Positions 53,453 to 64,000 of a stretch of 64,000 bases of DNA are shown here, piece by piece. Origin of the DNA: Macrostomum hystrix (Eukaryota > Platyhelminthes > Macrostomidae); assembly GCA_950097015.1 (NCBI GenBank), contig CATNEN010000041.1:3622501-3686500 (forward strand). The letters are read 5' to 3'. Position numbers and translations under genes: made by a program. How positions within the stretch are numbered: position 1 is the stretch's first letter; each line of letters opens with the position of its first letter. The notes beneath the pieces were generated by a model. It worked only from the letters and a program-made list of their open reading frames with translations. It ran no database searches and was not told the DNA's origin.

Positions 53453-54098
53453 TTAAAACTCTTTTTGCCCTTGCGATGTGCGGTGAGTGGACTGGAACAC
53501 GGGGCGACAGGTTGGGTCCTTCTGTTCTATATCCATTTCCACTAGGGTTGTGTGGCCTAGAACTGTGTCCGACTGTGAGATCTGACTCATGAAATAATTG
53601 AGCAGCTTCATAGTAATGGCCATTTTGGCAGGCGATAGTTTGGTCTGATCGAGACGAAATTTATTTCTCAGCCACTCCCCAGTCCTTTCGTCTGGGGGCG
53701 GTAGCTTCTCCACTAGAATGACTAAGTTACCTACGTTCTCAGTTGTAAAATACTTAATTCTCATGGAGCTGAGTTTCAGACACTACTTCATCAGAGCCAA
53801 TGCTCTGGAAAGAGGCGATTTCCTGACCCTTTCTAATGGCGACGGGCTGGTCCTCACGGTTTAGCAGACGGATTAGGACATGGCGGCCATCAGATACATT
53901 GTCCAAAGATCGGGCGACCATACATTCCCCCACTGTTCGAAAAAGGCGAGGTCCTAGAATCCCTGGGACTCCGGGATCAGCATGCAGCACGCGGCTGGGA
54001 ATCAGCGATTCAGAACGGGGTGCTATCTCAATGTCGCAGGCGGAGGTAACGTGCCTGACACGATAAAGTTCAGTGTCCGCTTGAATGACTGGGACCAC
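53453..54098 (-). pseudogene. Ty3 element 3: protease-RT linker
   Basis: Frame 54098-53754 has ACDIEIAPRSESLIPSRVLH and VARSLDNVSDGRHVLIRLLN, the region between protease and RT that is common in animal Ty3 elements. It continues in frame 53764-53453. It contains no catalytic residues. Confidence 0.6.
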
Positions 54099-54101
54099 CT
54101 C

Positions 54102-54829
54102 TCATTCCACTGTGGCTTTGCCATCGGCCACCAGAAGGTTAACCTTAAAATTGCGCATAAAGTCCAGACCTAAAAGGACATCTGAGAGCCCCGTCTCCAT
54201 AACTAAGAAAACCTGCGGCTTGGTTAGGTTTCCCAGGGATACCTCACAGCTGTGAGAGATACAATTCAGACTACTGACAACAGTAGAAAAGCAAATACTT
54301 GGCTGCAAAACTCTCACATAACACTAAAAAAATATCGCCATAAAAGTGGCAAGGTTAAAACAGACTTCTGTGCACACTAAGAGTGGTGGGAGAGGACGGC
54401 GTGTGGCTATGGCTGACTGACGAAGGCAAACAAGCCAGAAACCGGTCTCGGTCTGCCAGCGCGAGGTTCGTTCCCCACTTTTAGTGTGCTACAACAGCGC
54501 AGCGTACCTAATATTGCGGTCTGGGTACCGTTGAATGCGGTGGCATTGCGCTTCTGCGTGGACGGGGTGAAATCTTTGTTAATTGGGTCAGCTTCTACCA
54601 GTTGGTCCCTTACTTTGGTGCCCATAGCACTGGCATTCGCGCCGGAGTCAAGATAGGAAATTATGCTGCTCTCTCCTACACTTAACTGGACAAAACAACT
54701 CGACTCAGTTTGGCACCCAGGATTACTGGTCGCCACACTTGACATTGGCTGGCAACTCACTAACATCAAAAGCGCGATCACTGGGGCGTCCGGGGTCAGT
54801 TTCTCGGCGGAATCTAACTCGAAGGCCAA
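54102..54829 (-). pseudogene. Ty3 element 3: protease, split by a solo LTR
   Basis: Frame 54829-54407 contains the active site (IISYLDSGANASAMGTK). Coding is interrupted at 54493 by the solo LTR and resumes at 54246 with the second half (GLSDVLLGLDFMRNF). The interruption carries a 5-bp duplication, so the LTR arrived after this element. Confidence 0.8.
54251..54493 (-). mobile_element. Solo LTR, copy 2, inside the protease of Ty3 element 3
   Basis: A 243-bp block with TG...CA ends (TGTAGCACACTAAAAGTGGG to TATCTCTCACA on the minus strand). It is flanked by a perfect 5-bp duplication GCTGT (54494-54498 and 54246-54250, minus-strand reading). About 93 % identical to 26086-26327. Confidence 0.88.
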
Positions 54830-54909
54830 CTAGCTGACGATTAGGGACTCTAGGTCGCAGTTCAGGGTCAGGCCGGGAAGAGTGCACGAATACAATGTCC
54901 CCCAGGAGA

Positions 54910-56000
54910 CTAGAGCGGATGAACCCGTGAGAGAGATACCACTGAGTGATCACACCGGATTCGACGGGCGGCCCCTCTCTGATTAGGTGGGCCTCTGATC
55001 TGCTGGCTACCCCTACCTGGGGGCAGAGGATGTGGGCACTCCGAGACTAGGTGATCCAACTGGCCGCAGCGATGGCATGCGCGCGAAGGCTTGCTCGTAG
55101 GTTGTGCTCGTCCGTAGCCATAATGATGGGGCTGGAAGTTTGTGAGGCCCCCCGGAGCGGGAACTTGGTGTGAGACCTCACCCCCCTGCCCTCCGCGGCG
55201 ATGGGAAGACGGATGCCCGGCTTGGATACCTGACTCCGGTTGGGTGAGTGGAGGCTTAAAGCTCTGGGCTGGTCCCTCTCTTGCCTGAAACACTTGGGGC
55301 TCCTGTTTTGACGGAGACTGCAACGACTTTTGAGACTGGGAGAGCTTTTCTTCTAACTCCCTCACCCGTGCTTCTAATTCAGCGGTCCTATCGGGCGCTA
55401 GGGCGCGAACATTCGCATGACGGGTTCAACAACTGACGGACTCCTGCTATCTCTCGGGCCTTCCTACACAGGTCCTCCGCTGTCAGCATTGCGTTTTCCC
55501 TGCTCTGCAAGATCAACTTCTCGGCTAGCTAGTTGTCAAGCTTCTGTCAAGGTTACGATCAACTAGACAATGACAGAAACGGGCTCGAACTAGGGGCTCG
55601 AACTCCTGGCGGGTCATCTGAGCAGTATGGGCAAGGCTCACAAGTCGGTCAAAATAATCTTCGACTGGCTCTGCTACTTCTGGGTGGCTCCTACGAGGTA
55701 CGAGCTCTAGATAGCTTTTGTCTTTCTCGGAGACATCTGTGTACCTATCAGCTAAGTCGTTGAGGGCCACCTCGATTTCGGCTTCATGCAGGTTGTTATT
55801 AAAGAAATGCTCTTGGCACTCGCCTACTCGTTAGCTAATAGCGACAGCAAAACGGGCCCTCTCTGCACGACAGGGATCTTATGAGCTGCGACATAGGCAT
55901 TAAATTGGGCTCTCCAAAGATCGAACTTCTGCATTGGTGAATACGGGACTGGTAGTCCGAACTTGAACTGCTTTTGTACTTCTATAACCTCTATAACTCA
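54910..56000 (-). pseudogene. Ty3 element 3: gag
   Basis: The N-terminal part (about 56000-55780) reads around FDLWRAQFNAYVAAHKIPVV in one frame. The capsid part is in frame 55770-55525 (MALNDLADRYTDVSEKDKSY). The nucleocapsid part, 55365-54910, has one CCHC knuckle (CHRCGQLDHLVSEC). Stops and shifts separate the three. Confidence 0.7.
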
Positions 56001-58523
56001 TTTTCGTTGCCTCGGGAGTCTAAAAAGTTCGAAAACGGGGTCAAAATAATTTAGAGCGGGAATCCGAAGGATTGCCCAAAACTCACTCCACTCGTTTTTT
56101 GCTTGTCATCAACTGATCACGTGCGAACTCTAATTTAAAGCGATACAAAAAAGGTTATTAGAGCAACATACAGCTTGTATTTTCAACTTCGGTTTACGAT
56201 CATTCAAAAAGCTTTTTTGTTAGCCAACTGTCTTTTTTGGAGGGATGCCATTGTGGCGGTTTCAACTATAGGCCTAACTAGCTTTCACCTATATTTTACC
56301 TTATGTTTTTTTCTTTGGTAGCTTGCTAGTGTTGATGAATGAAACTGGCAGCCAGTGCATCAATCAGCTTTAATGTATGTGGGCTGAAGGTGCACAACCT
56401 TCAGAGAAGAAACAGGACAACATCTCTTTGCCAATTTGGTAGTAATCTAGCAATAGTGCATTTTAATTTGCAAAATTGTATTTCTGTTGTATTTGAATTT
56501 ACACTAGTTGGCAGCAGCAGTGAGTAGGCCTAGTTATATAGCCTATCTAGATACAGAAATTATTTTATCAGCTACTCAGGCTGCAGCTGCAGGCCATTGG
56601 CTGCCTTAAATTGTACCTTAGCATGGCTTCTGGTTGGTTAGCTGTTGCACCAGTAACATGACCCATGAGCAACAAAGTAACGCTGATGATTCATGGTGCC
56701 AAGTCTTTAAGTACTAGGACAATGCATGCATGTGTAGTGATATAATTCGCGAAACTTCTGTACGATATTCAATTGATCTTTGAGAACATTCTATACAGTA
56801 CGAAAATATTGCATGGTTTCTAGAAAATTCTTCGATATAGTACAAATTAAACTTCGCCATTTTTCTCAGAATATTCATTAAGTACAATAATTGCATAATC
56901 CACCATAAATTAGTGCATATCTAACACAAGGTCTTCATGCGCTTGCATCTAATAATAAATAGCTTAATTAAATTTGTTTTACCGTACAGTACATTTTTAG
57001 AAACTTCCGTAAACACTAAATAAAATGCACTATAAATATTTAAACTGCACCCGATCCAGCAATAATCAAACCTTTCTGATCTCATACGAGACTCAACAAA
57101 CAATACAAAAAGCCACCGCCTAGCTCTTAATTACTCGCAAACTCGCGACCACAAAACCGCTACACATGTTGGCATACTTATATATCATTATCTGGACCAG
57201 GACCAGGCTCATGGCATGGATAGAATATTAGAATATAATCCACTCTGGTAACAGCCACTTGATAACAACTGCTTTGGAAAAATGAATAGGCCTAATAACT
57301 GACAGTTATGATGCAATAACTTTATAGTAACATAAAATGTCATCCAAGTTGAATTTTTTTTGAGTAATTTTTTACATGTTTAATATTAATAAATATAGTT
57401 TACAACTTTGTGCATTTTTCTCTTCTGTCTTCTACAATTTAAACTTCAATCATTTATAGTATTATATATAGATACACAGAACACCTCTGTCTAGAGTCTA
57501 GAGCCTAGAACTGAAGTCTTTAGACAAAACACTCTTAATCTAAAAATGAGATTATTTCCTGCTAGGTATCTCTTAGAACCTTTACACATTTGTTATGCAC
57601 TAGTACTTTTTGTCTTTTACCTGTTTTAAAAAGACTTATTTGTTTCTATGTAAGCCTTGGCACATTACTAGGTTGCCTCTAGCTATTTAGAACCTTTTCT
57701 AGTGCACCTGTCACAAAGAATTCCTCAAGGTGTGACTGTATATTTTTGTTTTGCTACTTCTTTGGGATATGATCAGGTCAAAACCTGAGCAGGAATCTTA
57801 AGCAAGAACCTTAAGTCAGGAATCTTTGGAAATTATGACTAGATTATAACATAAGTAGGAACCTTAGGCTAAGAATCTCAAGTTACAACTCTAGTGTATT
57901 TACTATATTTTTTCTTGCAAGCTACTTCTTAAGATTATGATCAAGAGCAATTCCTCTTGTAGTTTTTATAGTTGCAACTGCTTAATAGTGATGCAACTGC
58001 TTATTTACAATAACTGCTTATTATTGTGTTTGTGTTGCCTTAAAATAAGAGATCAGATACACCCAGAGTTCTGCTTTAATGCTAGATCAGAGGCTTACCC
58101 TTGAACACAGACTATCTCAGAAATATGCAATAGCTTCAGCTATAGCTTCTACACATCGAAGAGGTAGAGAAAAGAGGGCAGAAAAAAATAAAACCTTGTA
58201 AACATAGTCTACAAGCATATTATAAAGCCTATTAGCATTTTTATCATAAAGCCCAGATCCACCACTCTAAAGCCCAACTGGCTTCACATTCCCTGCTGCC
58301 TATTTTTAATTTGGATTAGCTGCTTGACTTGCCAGCTTAACAAGCATGCAAGCTGGTATACTTAAATCCAAAAGAGAATTTATAATACTAGCTCCTCTTT
58401 GACATTTTTTTGTTATCAGCCTCCCAACCATGTGGTGGTCCATGGACACAATTGGGAGGCCCATAGTGCTAAATCATTATCTTGTAAAATATTTTTTAAT
58501 TAGAAACTGCGATTACAGCCCTC
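56001..58523. other. Spacer upstream of the LAP gene
   Basis: AT-rich, no recognised exon or element. It should contain the promoter and 5' UTR of the LAP gene; an in-frame stop (58497-58499) lies just upstream of its ATG, and 'gattacag' at 58511-58518 could be an acceptor of a 5' UTR intron. Short internal repeats of 'aatcttaagcaagaacctta' type occur at about 57790-57880. Small frames (56339-56527 and others) have no motif. Confidence 0.4.
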
Positions 58524-61500
58524 ATGAACAAGCTCCTAAGCTGTGCTTGCCGACCAAAGAAGTCTGTGGAGATCCGCACACTTGATTTCCGAAGCCGGCA
58601 CCTCATTGAAGTTCCTGCAGATGCTTTCAAAAATGAAGCAACACTGGAAGTGTTGCTTTTAGACGACAACAAGCTCACTGAATTGAGAAAGGTTGTTACA
58701 TAATCCGTTTTAAGTGATAACTGTCTGTGTTTCCATTACACTGAAATTTTCAAAGCACCTTAGGATTTAAATCAGCAACTCAATCCTAACTACTATATTG
58801 CAAGCAGCTGTCTTGCAACTATTAAAAGCCTATTAAGTGACCAACTCAGCTGCGTCCACATGTGTATATGAGCATGTTTAGCATCAATCTAATTTTTAAT
58901 CTAAGAATCTATTTGATTAACATGTTAAAAAATCACTTATATAATAGTTAGTCATTAAACTTCATGTCAATGATACAAGTAATAATATCAACCTCTTTGG
59001 CGCATAGAAAATTGATCATCGAAGCTATGTGGAAGTGAGAATTTCATTTATGAACATTTGTTCATTTAGTGCGGCCGCGTATTAGACACGTGTGGTGATG
59101 GCGATACTTATCTTTCTGTAAAAATTGAACGAACCTCAACCCTAGCAATTTTCTCGTTCATAAGAGTGAAGAATGCACCACATAGGAGAAAATACATTTT
59201 CGCAGACACGTGTCCGGCGCGTTTTCGAAATTTCCTCGCGCATGTCCGTGAACTTAGTGCGAAAATTGCAATAGGCAGAATGCGAATGCCAACGCCAATA
59301 GTAAAAACTGTCACATTCTTAAGTATACGATGTATTTGTGAGTAGTTCAGTGTCTAATTTTCATTACAGGAGCTGCTCTGTTGTCGCAGCCTCTTCAAGC
59401 TATCTCTGTCTAAGAACAGCCTCCAGTGCCTGCCGCCAAGCATTGGAAGTCTGTGCAACCTAAGCGAGCTGAATTTAAAAGACAACAGTGAGTGCAAAGT
59501 CCATTGTAACCTCGTGACCTGAATTGCGTGAACTTGGAATAATACTTTGTATACCCTACCGTTTTAGGTTTACTTGAGTTGCCAGAGGAAATCAAGGCAT
59601 GCAAATACTTACACACTTTGGACCTAAGTGGAAATTTATTGGAAGTGTGAGTTCAGAAAATATTTGCAATTTCAGTATCTATTTGCACGAGAAATAAGAA
59701 CTAGCTATAGCCGCGAACCTGACAATTAGACTTAAAGGGAGGATAGCAAGTGTCGAAGAAGAGTTGATTAAACTGAAAATTGGAAATGTCCTTGGTATCA
59801 ATACAAGTCTATCCATTGAAACTAATGCCACTTTCGGGAGGCTTGATACTTTTTTCCGGCAAGCTTGTTCCGGAAGGAAAAGAGTCCATCTTCTCTGTCC
59901 TGGCATTGTGTCTTATGCTGGACAGGAGCCGGTCGATATTCGATTGCAGAACGCTAATGCGCGGAGAGCACGGAACGGATGAACGGACCCTGTCTCGCTC
60001 ACGTCGGTTGGAATTGATCGATCCCTTCTGAAGGGATGTGAAGCTTGGCCACGTCAAGGATAGCTTGCCGAAAAAGCTCCTCACCAATGTAAATTTTGGT
60101 CGGGGGGGTGAATAGAGCCGAGTCGTTTGTCAATGACCACACTGAACACCGACCTATTAGCCTTTTTGAAGTTCGTGAAGGTACGTGGTGTACACAGGCG
60201 AATCGGTGAGCAGATAATGGGCAGGTACTCGGAGTTTAGGGAGGTGACCGTGGACCAGTCGCAGGAGGTAAGGATGTCATGAATGGCAAGGCTGATATCG
60301 GGTGATGTGGGCTGGCCATTGGAGGGTGGCCGATATGGTGAAGCTTCGTTGAGGACTCCGAAATTGGAGTTAAGAAAAGTTTGTAAGATGGTTGACTTTG
60401 TATCTAAAAGTACATGCGTGCTTAGATGTACAATCGCTAAGTGTACTATGCGAAGTCAAGTTTATGTGAGCGCATTGACCTCTCAGTCGTCAAGTGTTCG
60501 TCCACCCCTAAAGCCAGTGTCTAATACTCGGCTTGTCTTAACATTATTATTATATTTACTATTTGGGCCACTCAGACAAATTTATGGATTTTCTCTCTGA
60601 TTAGTAGCAATCAGTGAAAATTTTTATTATACTTGCAAAAAGGGAATTAGCTTGATGAGAGAAAACTAATTTTAATGAGGGGACAGTTGGTTAAATGGGG
60701 ATAATTAGCTGAATTAAGGGTAGGGTAGATCATTGGTGCAAATTGATGCCCTATGTCATTAGAACCCGCTCTCTGCAAATTTCTATTTTAGCTTGCCTGA
60801 AGGCATCAGCAGCCTGAGCCACCTGGCCAACCTCACGGTTAACGAGTGTTCACTGCGGAAACTGCCCAACACTCTTGGCAGGTGATATGCTCTTTTTTTC
60901 CAGCGTTGAAGTGCTTTTACGATTACCTGTAACTTACACTTACAGTTTATAAGTCGTTTACGAGCTGTCTAATACCAACAAAAAATTAATATTCTGTCAG
61001 TCAGCAGTTTCCTCTAATGCTAAAAAATCTTTGGTTATTTTTAGAGCTGGAAAAATAAGTACGAAGTATTGAAATATTTTGTATATTATTATGTTATTAA
61101 CTTGATTTGGACCTGTTATTTAGGCTCGGAAGCCTCTGTGTGCTGGAGGTCAGGGGTAACAAACTCAGATCACTTCCCTCGTGCATCGGTCGGCTGAGAA
61201 AACTGGAGCGACTAGATGCTGGCGAGAACGAGTTGGAGGCTCTTGTGAGGAACTTCCAAGCTATAGAATTTTTCTATGTACTTATTTTTTATTAGCTTTT
61301 TCTAGTCTAAAAGCTAGAAAAAGCTAGCATTCAAAAATCACTCAAAAATCATTCAAAGATCACTTCAAAAAGCGATCATTCAGCATCGATCGATGCTGAA
61401 TGAACGGTAGTTAAAAAGTGAGCACTAAAGATCTTAAAGCCGGCCTATTGAAGTAGCGCTTTTCTCTCTGTTGCTTCTTTCAGCCCGAATCGTTTGGCGA

Positions 61501-64000
61501 ACTAGAAAGCCTGTGCGACTGCTGGGTGGACAAGAACCATATATCCTGTCTGCCCTCATCAGTTGGCCAGCTAAGCAATCTTAGCTTCTTGGATATCTCT
61601 GGCAACCGCATAGAAGCCCTACCACACGAGCTGGGCCTTTGTGCTGCCCTGTGTGACTTGAACTTAAGTGCCAACCTGCTGCGCTGCCTGCCGGATTCCG
61701 TTGATGGGCTGGCAGGTCTGGCTGGACTTCGGCTCGATGGCAACCGTCTGGTGCAGCTGCCACAGAGCATCGGCCGGCTGCCTGTGCTGTGTGATCTCAA
61801 CATCAGCAACAACCAGCTGGCCTGCCTGCCGCCCACCATCGGCCTGCTGCGCCAGCTTCAGACTCTGCACGCAGACTGCAATCGGCTTGTCGAACTGCCC
61901 CCTAGTATCGGCAATTGCTCTAGTCTCACTATCCTGTCATTGCGAGCCAACCTGCTTAGGTTTGTGCCAGACGAGATCGGTCACCTGCAGGAGCTGCGAG
62001 TTCTTAATTTGAGCGCCAATCGACTAGACTGCCTGCCCCTTGCCATGTTGCGGCTCCCGGACCTGCAGGCGCTGTGGCTCAGCGACAACCAGACTGAGCC
62101 ATTGCCCCGACTGCAGCCCGAAGACGTCGTGACCGGCCGGGCTATCCTGCGTGTTCTCACCTGCTACCTGCTGCCCCAGATGCCTGTACCACTGGCCACC
62201 CTTAGGGAAGAAGATGAAATCGACGACTTCAGCTCCATTGAAAGACAACGCACCGTCCAATTCGCTCTAGACTGCGACGTCGACTCGTCCTCAGAGGAGC
62301 ACCACCTGCCTAAAGATCTGCCTGATGGAAGAAGGCGCGGCTGGTCTTCGCGTGGCTCCAATTTTGCAGGACGGATTGGCCAGGTATGCATTTTAAGGAT
62401 TTCTGTGTGTCGGTTTCGTGGTAGCCTGCAACAGTTCTCATTTATGCTGGTACATAGTGAAATCTGCATTCCATCTAGACTTTAAATAAAATTACCTTAG
62501 TTTAATAAAAATTTTATTGGCCAAAAGTTAGCTTTACATAGTCGAGGGCTAGCTAAGCCCAATAAAAGTGATTTGATTCATTCAGCACTCGCATAAATTT
62601 GACCCCAGAAACGCATTTTTGCGTATGTGGTTTGAGCGGTTTAGGTTTTCTTTCAATTGGCTTTTAAAATTTTTAGAAGAAATAAAAATTTTATTGGACA
62701 AAAGTTAGCTTTACATAGTCGAGGGCTAGCTAAGCCCAATAAAAGTGATTTGATTCATTCAGCACTCGCATTTGACCCCAGAAACGCATTTTTGCGTATG
62801 TGGTTTGAGCGGTTTAGGTTTTTTTTCAATTGGCTTTTAAAAGTTTTAGAAGAAATAAAAATAAACTAATGTGTTGATGTTGAGCTCATTTTTTGTGGAA
62901 ACGCGACTGTCCTACGTCAAGGTAGTTTCTTCTTTCTTGGATCTGAGTTGCTCTTTCCCTATTAATTGTCTGTTTTTATGGCATCTTCGTTTTAAAAGCG
63001 GACATTAGAACAAAAATATTCACATTTGACTATTGATCTTTATTGCGTGCCAGTCGCTAACAGTAGCATTATTTAACAAAGCTAGCTAACTCGTTTACCA
63101 ACTAACATGCGCAAAAACTCGGCAGTCCACAGCCGGTGGCGGACAGCCCAGCTGTCTTCGCCGGTGCCTACCCTGTGTGACATCAAACTCGAGCAGTGCC
63201 GAATCCGCAGCCTCGCATCAGCCTCATCAAGTGGCACTGGGACATGCCATAGCTGGCGCCTCACCTAGTAATGAAGAAGCAAACTTAGCTGCAGCTGCCT
63301 CTCGCGAGAATCCTCTGGATCTAGTCAGCCCATTGTCCACTTCGTCGCCTCTTAGCGGTCATCCGACAGTGGTGAATTGCTCAGATGCCAACAACAATAA
63401 CAATGGGACCTCAGATGCGTACGAAATAGTTCTCCTGCAAGTACGGCTTCAACCTTTCTCACTCGCTTTCTTGCACATAACATATTTTCTTATGCAGAAG
63501 AGTTTTTTTCTCACTTATTATACAGTTCTTTCCTAACAATTACCGTATACTCGTTTACCAAATCAGGATGCAACCCCGGCTGCCACAGTCCGCATCAGGC
63601 CTGGAGATCACTCGCAGCCACGCCTTCGCCAGGCGCATGTCGGCTACGACTCTGACGGTGGCCTATCTGCCGCGCGGGTTCGCTCTCTTCCGGCTACCGT
63701 TCTTAATACATCGCCAAGGCGTGGTAGCCACACTGGCCGAGTCCCGCAGCTGCCACCGCTAGCTCAGTCCGAGTCTGCGCTTACTCCACCGCTTCCACCG
63801 CCTCCTCCGCCACCACGCGGCCCACACTGGGCTACCGCCTCATCAGGTCCTGGCGCGCCTTTAGCGGCCCCAGAAGACTCTGCGAGCAGTGACAGCGGCT
63901 ACGGTGGTCGCCGGCCGGCACCGGCACCTCCACCGGGCAGGTCGCCCCCCCCACCGCCGCACATTCACAACCTGCCACCACCGAGTGGGATTCGCGTCCC
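58524..64000 (+). CDS. LAP-family polarity scaffold (Erbin/Scribble/LRRC7-like), 5' exons
   Basis: Eight exons with matching phases: 58524-58691, 59370-59487, 59568-59646, 60792-60881, 61124-61244, 61484-62383, about 63126-63440 and 63567 to beyond the window. Joined, they give over 730 uninterrupted codons. The N-terminus MNKLLSCACRPKKSVEIRTL matches the LAP N-cap, including a CxC that in Erbin and Scribble is palmitoylated to hold the protein at the lateral membrane (inference here). About 16 LRRs follow (LPxxIGxLxxLxxLxLxxNxL), then the LAP-specific region with ALWLSDNQTEPLPRLQPE, VLTCYLLPQMP and a basic-acidic ERQRTVQFALDCDVD stretch most like Erbin/LRRC7. A serine-rich and a proline-rich linker come next (PPLPPPPPPPRG; PPPGRSPPPPP). 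PDZ domains, if present, lie to the right. LAP proteins set basolateral polarity and junctions. The donor of exon 1 (GTTGTT) and the acceptor of exon 7 are weak. Confidence 0.88.
59647..60791 (+). other. LAP gene intron 3
   Basis: 1.15 kb between GTGAGT and TTTTAG. The open frames at 59679-60087 (both strands) have no motif. The stretch 59710-60500 is less AT-rich than typical introns here and may hold an old insertion, unrecognised. Confidence 0.5.
61376..61403. repeat. Perfect 28-bp palindrome in LAP intron 5
   Basis: 'tcattcagcatcga' followed by its exact reverse complement. It can form a 14-bp stem without loop. It follows several 'attcaaaaatcact' repeats (61329-61375). Confidence 0.85.
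62510..62870. repeat. Two-copy tandem duplication (about 180 bp) in LAP intron 6
   Basis: 'ttagctttacatagtcgagg' through 'ttggcttttaaaa' occurs at about 62526-62670 and again at about 62705-62841, over 95 % identical with a 3- to 4-bp indel. Intronic; the open frame 62657-62869 is a by-product. Confidence 0.88.

Larger units (their letters stand above)
51451..56000 (-). mobile_element. Ty3/gypsy retrotransposon 3, degraded, integrase core deleted
   Basis: Minus-strand order: gag (about 56000-54910), protease (54829-54102, split by a solo LTR), a linker (54098-53453), RT (53290-52604), RNase H (about 52600-52190), then directly the integrase C-terminal region (about 52170-51451). The zinc finger and DDE core are missing at a junction near 52180. 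LTRs were not found. Confidence 0.8.

Overview
The window is animal nuclear DNA. It has spliced genes with GT-AG introns, two conserved metazoan proteins (the autophagy lipid-transfer protein ATG2 and an Erbin/Scribble-type LAP protein), a tRNA-derived SINE and many eukaryotic transposon classes. There is no operon structure or bacterial signal. A spiralian such as a flatworm would fit the repeat load and gene style, but the sequence alone does not prove it.

Left part (1-11.3 kb): an intronless leucine-rich-repeat single-pass receptor (914-3913, +). Next to it is the N-terminal third of ATG2 on the minus strand, in three exons (11250-11077, 7189-5712, 5297-5120) whose reading phases join exactly. 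The rest of ATG2 is not visible. If it lies left of the window, the LRR receptor sits inside an ATG2 intron. ATG2 intron 1 carries an AT-rich minisatellite and a hAT-like non-autonomous element with an 8-bp target duplication. Two plus-strand exon candidates (4391-4480 and 4645-4779) lie between the two genes.

The most unusual structure (11.9-22.0 kb) is a roughly 10-kb inverted repeat. Each arm has about 1.85 kb of single-copy sequence followed by 1.1-1.5 kb of CATGCCCA-type satellite. The arms enclose a 3.8-kb loop that holds a candidate two-exon gene with a coiled-coil tandem repeat and one nonsense codon. The layout resembles Drosophila foldback elements.

Middle and right (22-56 kb) is a transposon graveyard: a decayed PIF/Harbinger transposase; three LINE pieces (endonuclease, RNase H, C-terminal zinc motif); a tyrosine-recombinase (DIRS/Ngaro-like) retrotransposon with 240-bp direct terminal repeats and a SAP-like motif in gag; three Ty3/gypsy elements; a Tc1 transposon and a LINE fragment lying inside one of them; two solo LTRs of one family, both with perfect 5-bp target duplications, one splitting a Ty3 protease; a tRNA SINE; a 30-bp tandem array; and a 22-bp minisatellite lying on both sides of a Ty3 element. 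Two possible host remnants are an orphan homeodomain-like exon (36267-36405, -) and an unassigned ORF near 31.4 kb.

Right end (58.5-64 kb): at least eight exons of a LAP-family polarity scaffold (LRRs, LAP-specific region, proline-rich linker). The gene runs off the window before any PDZ domain.
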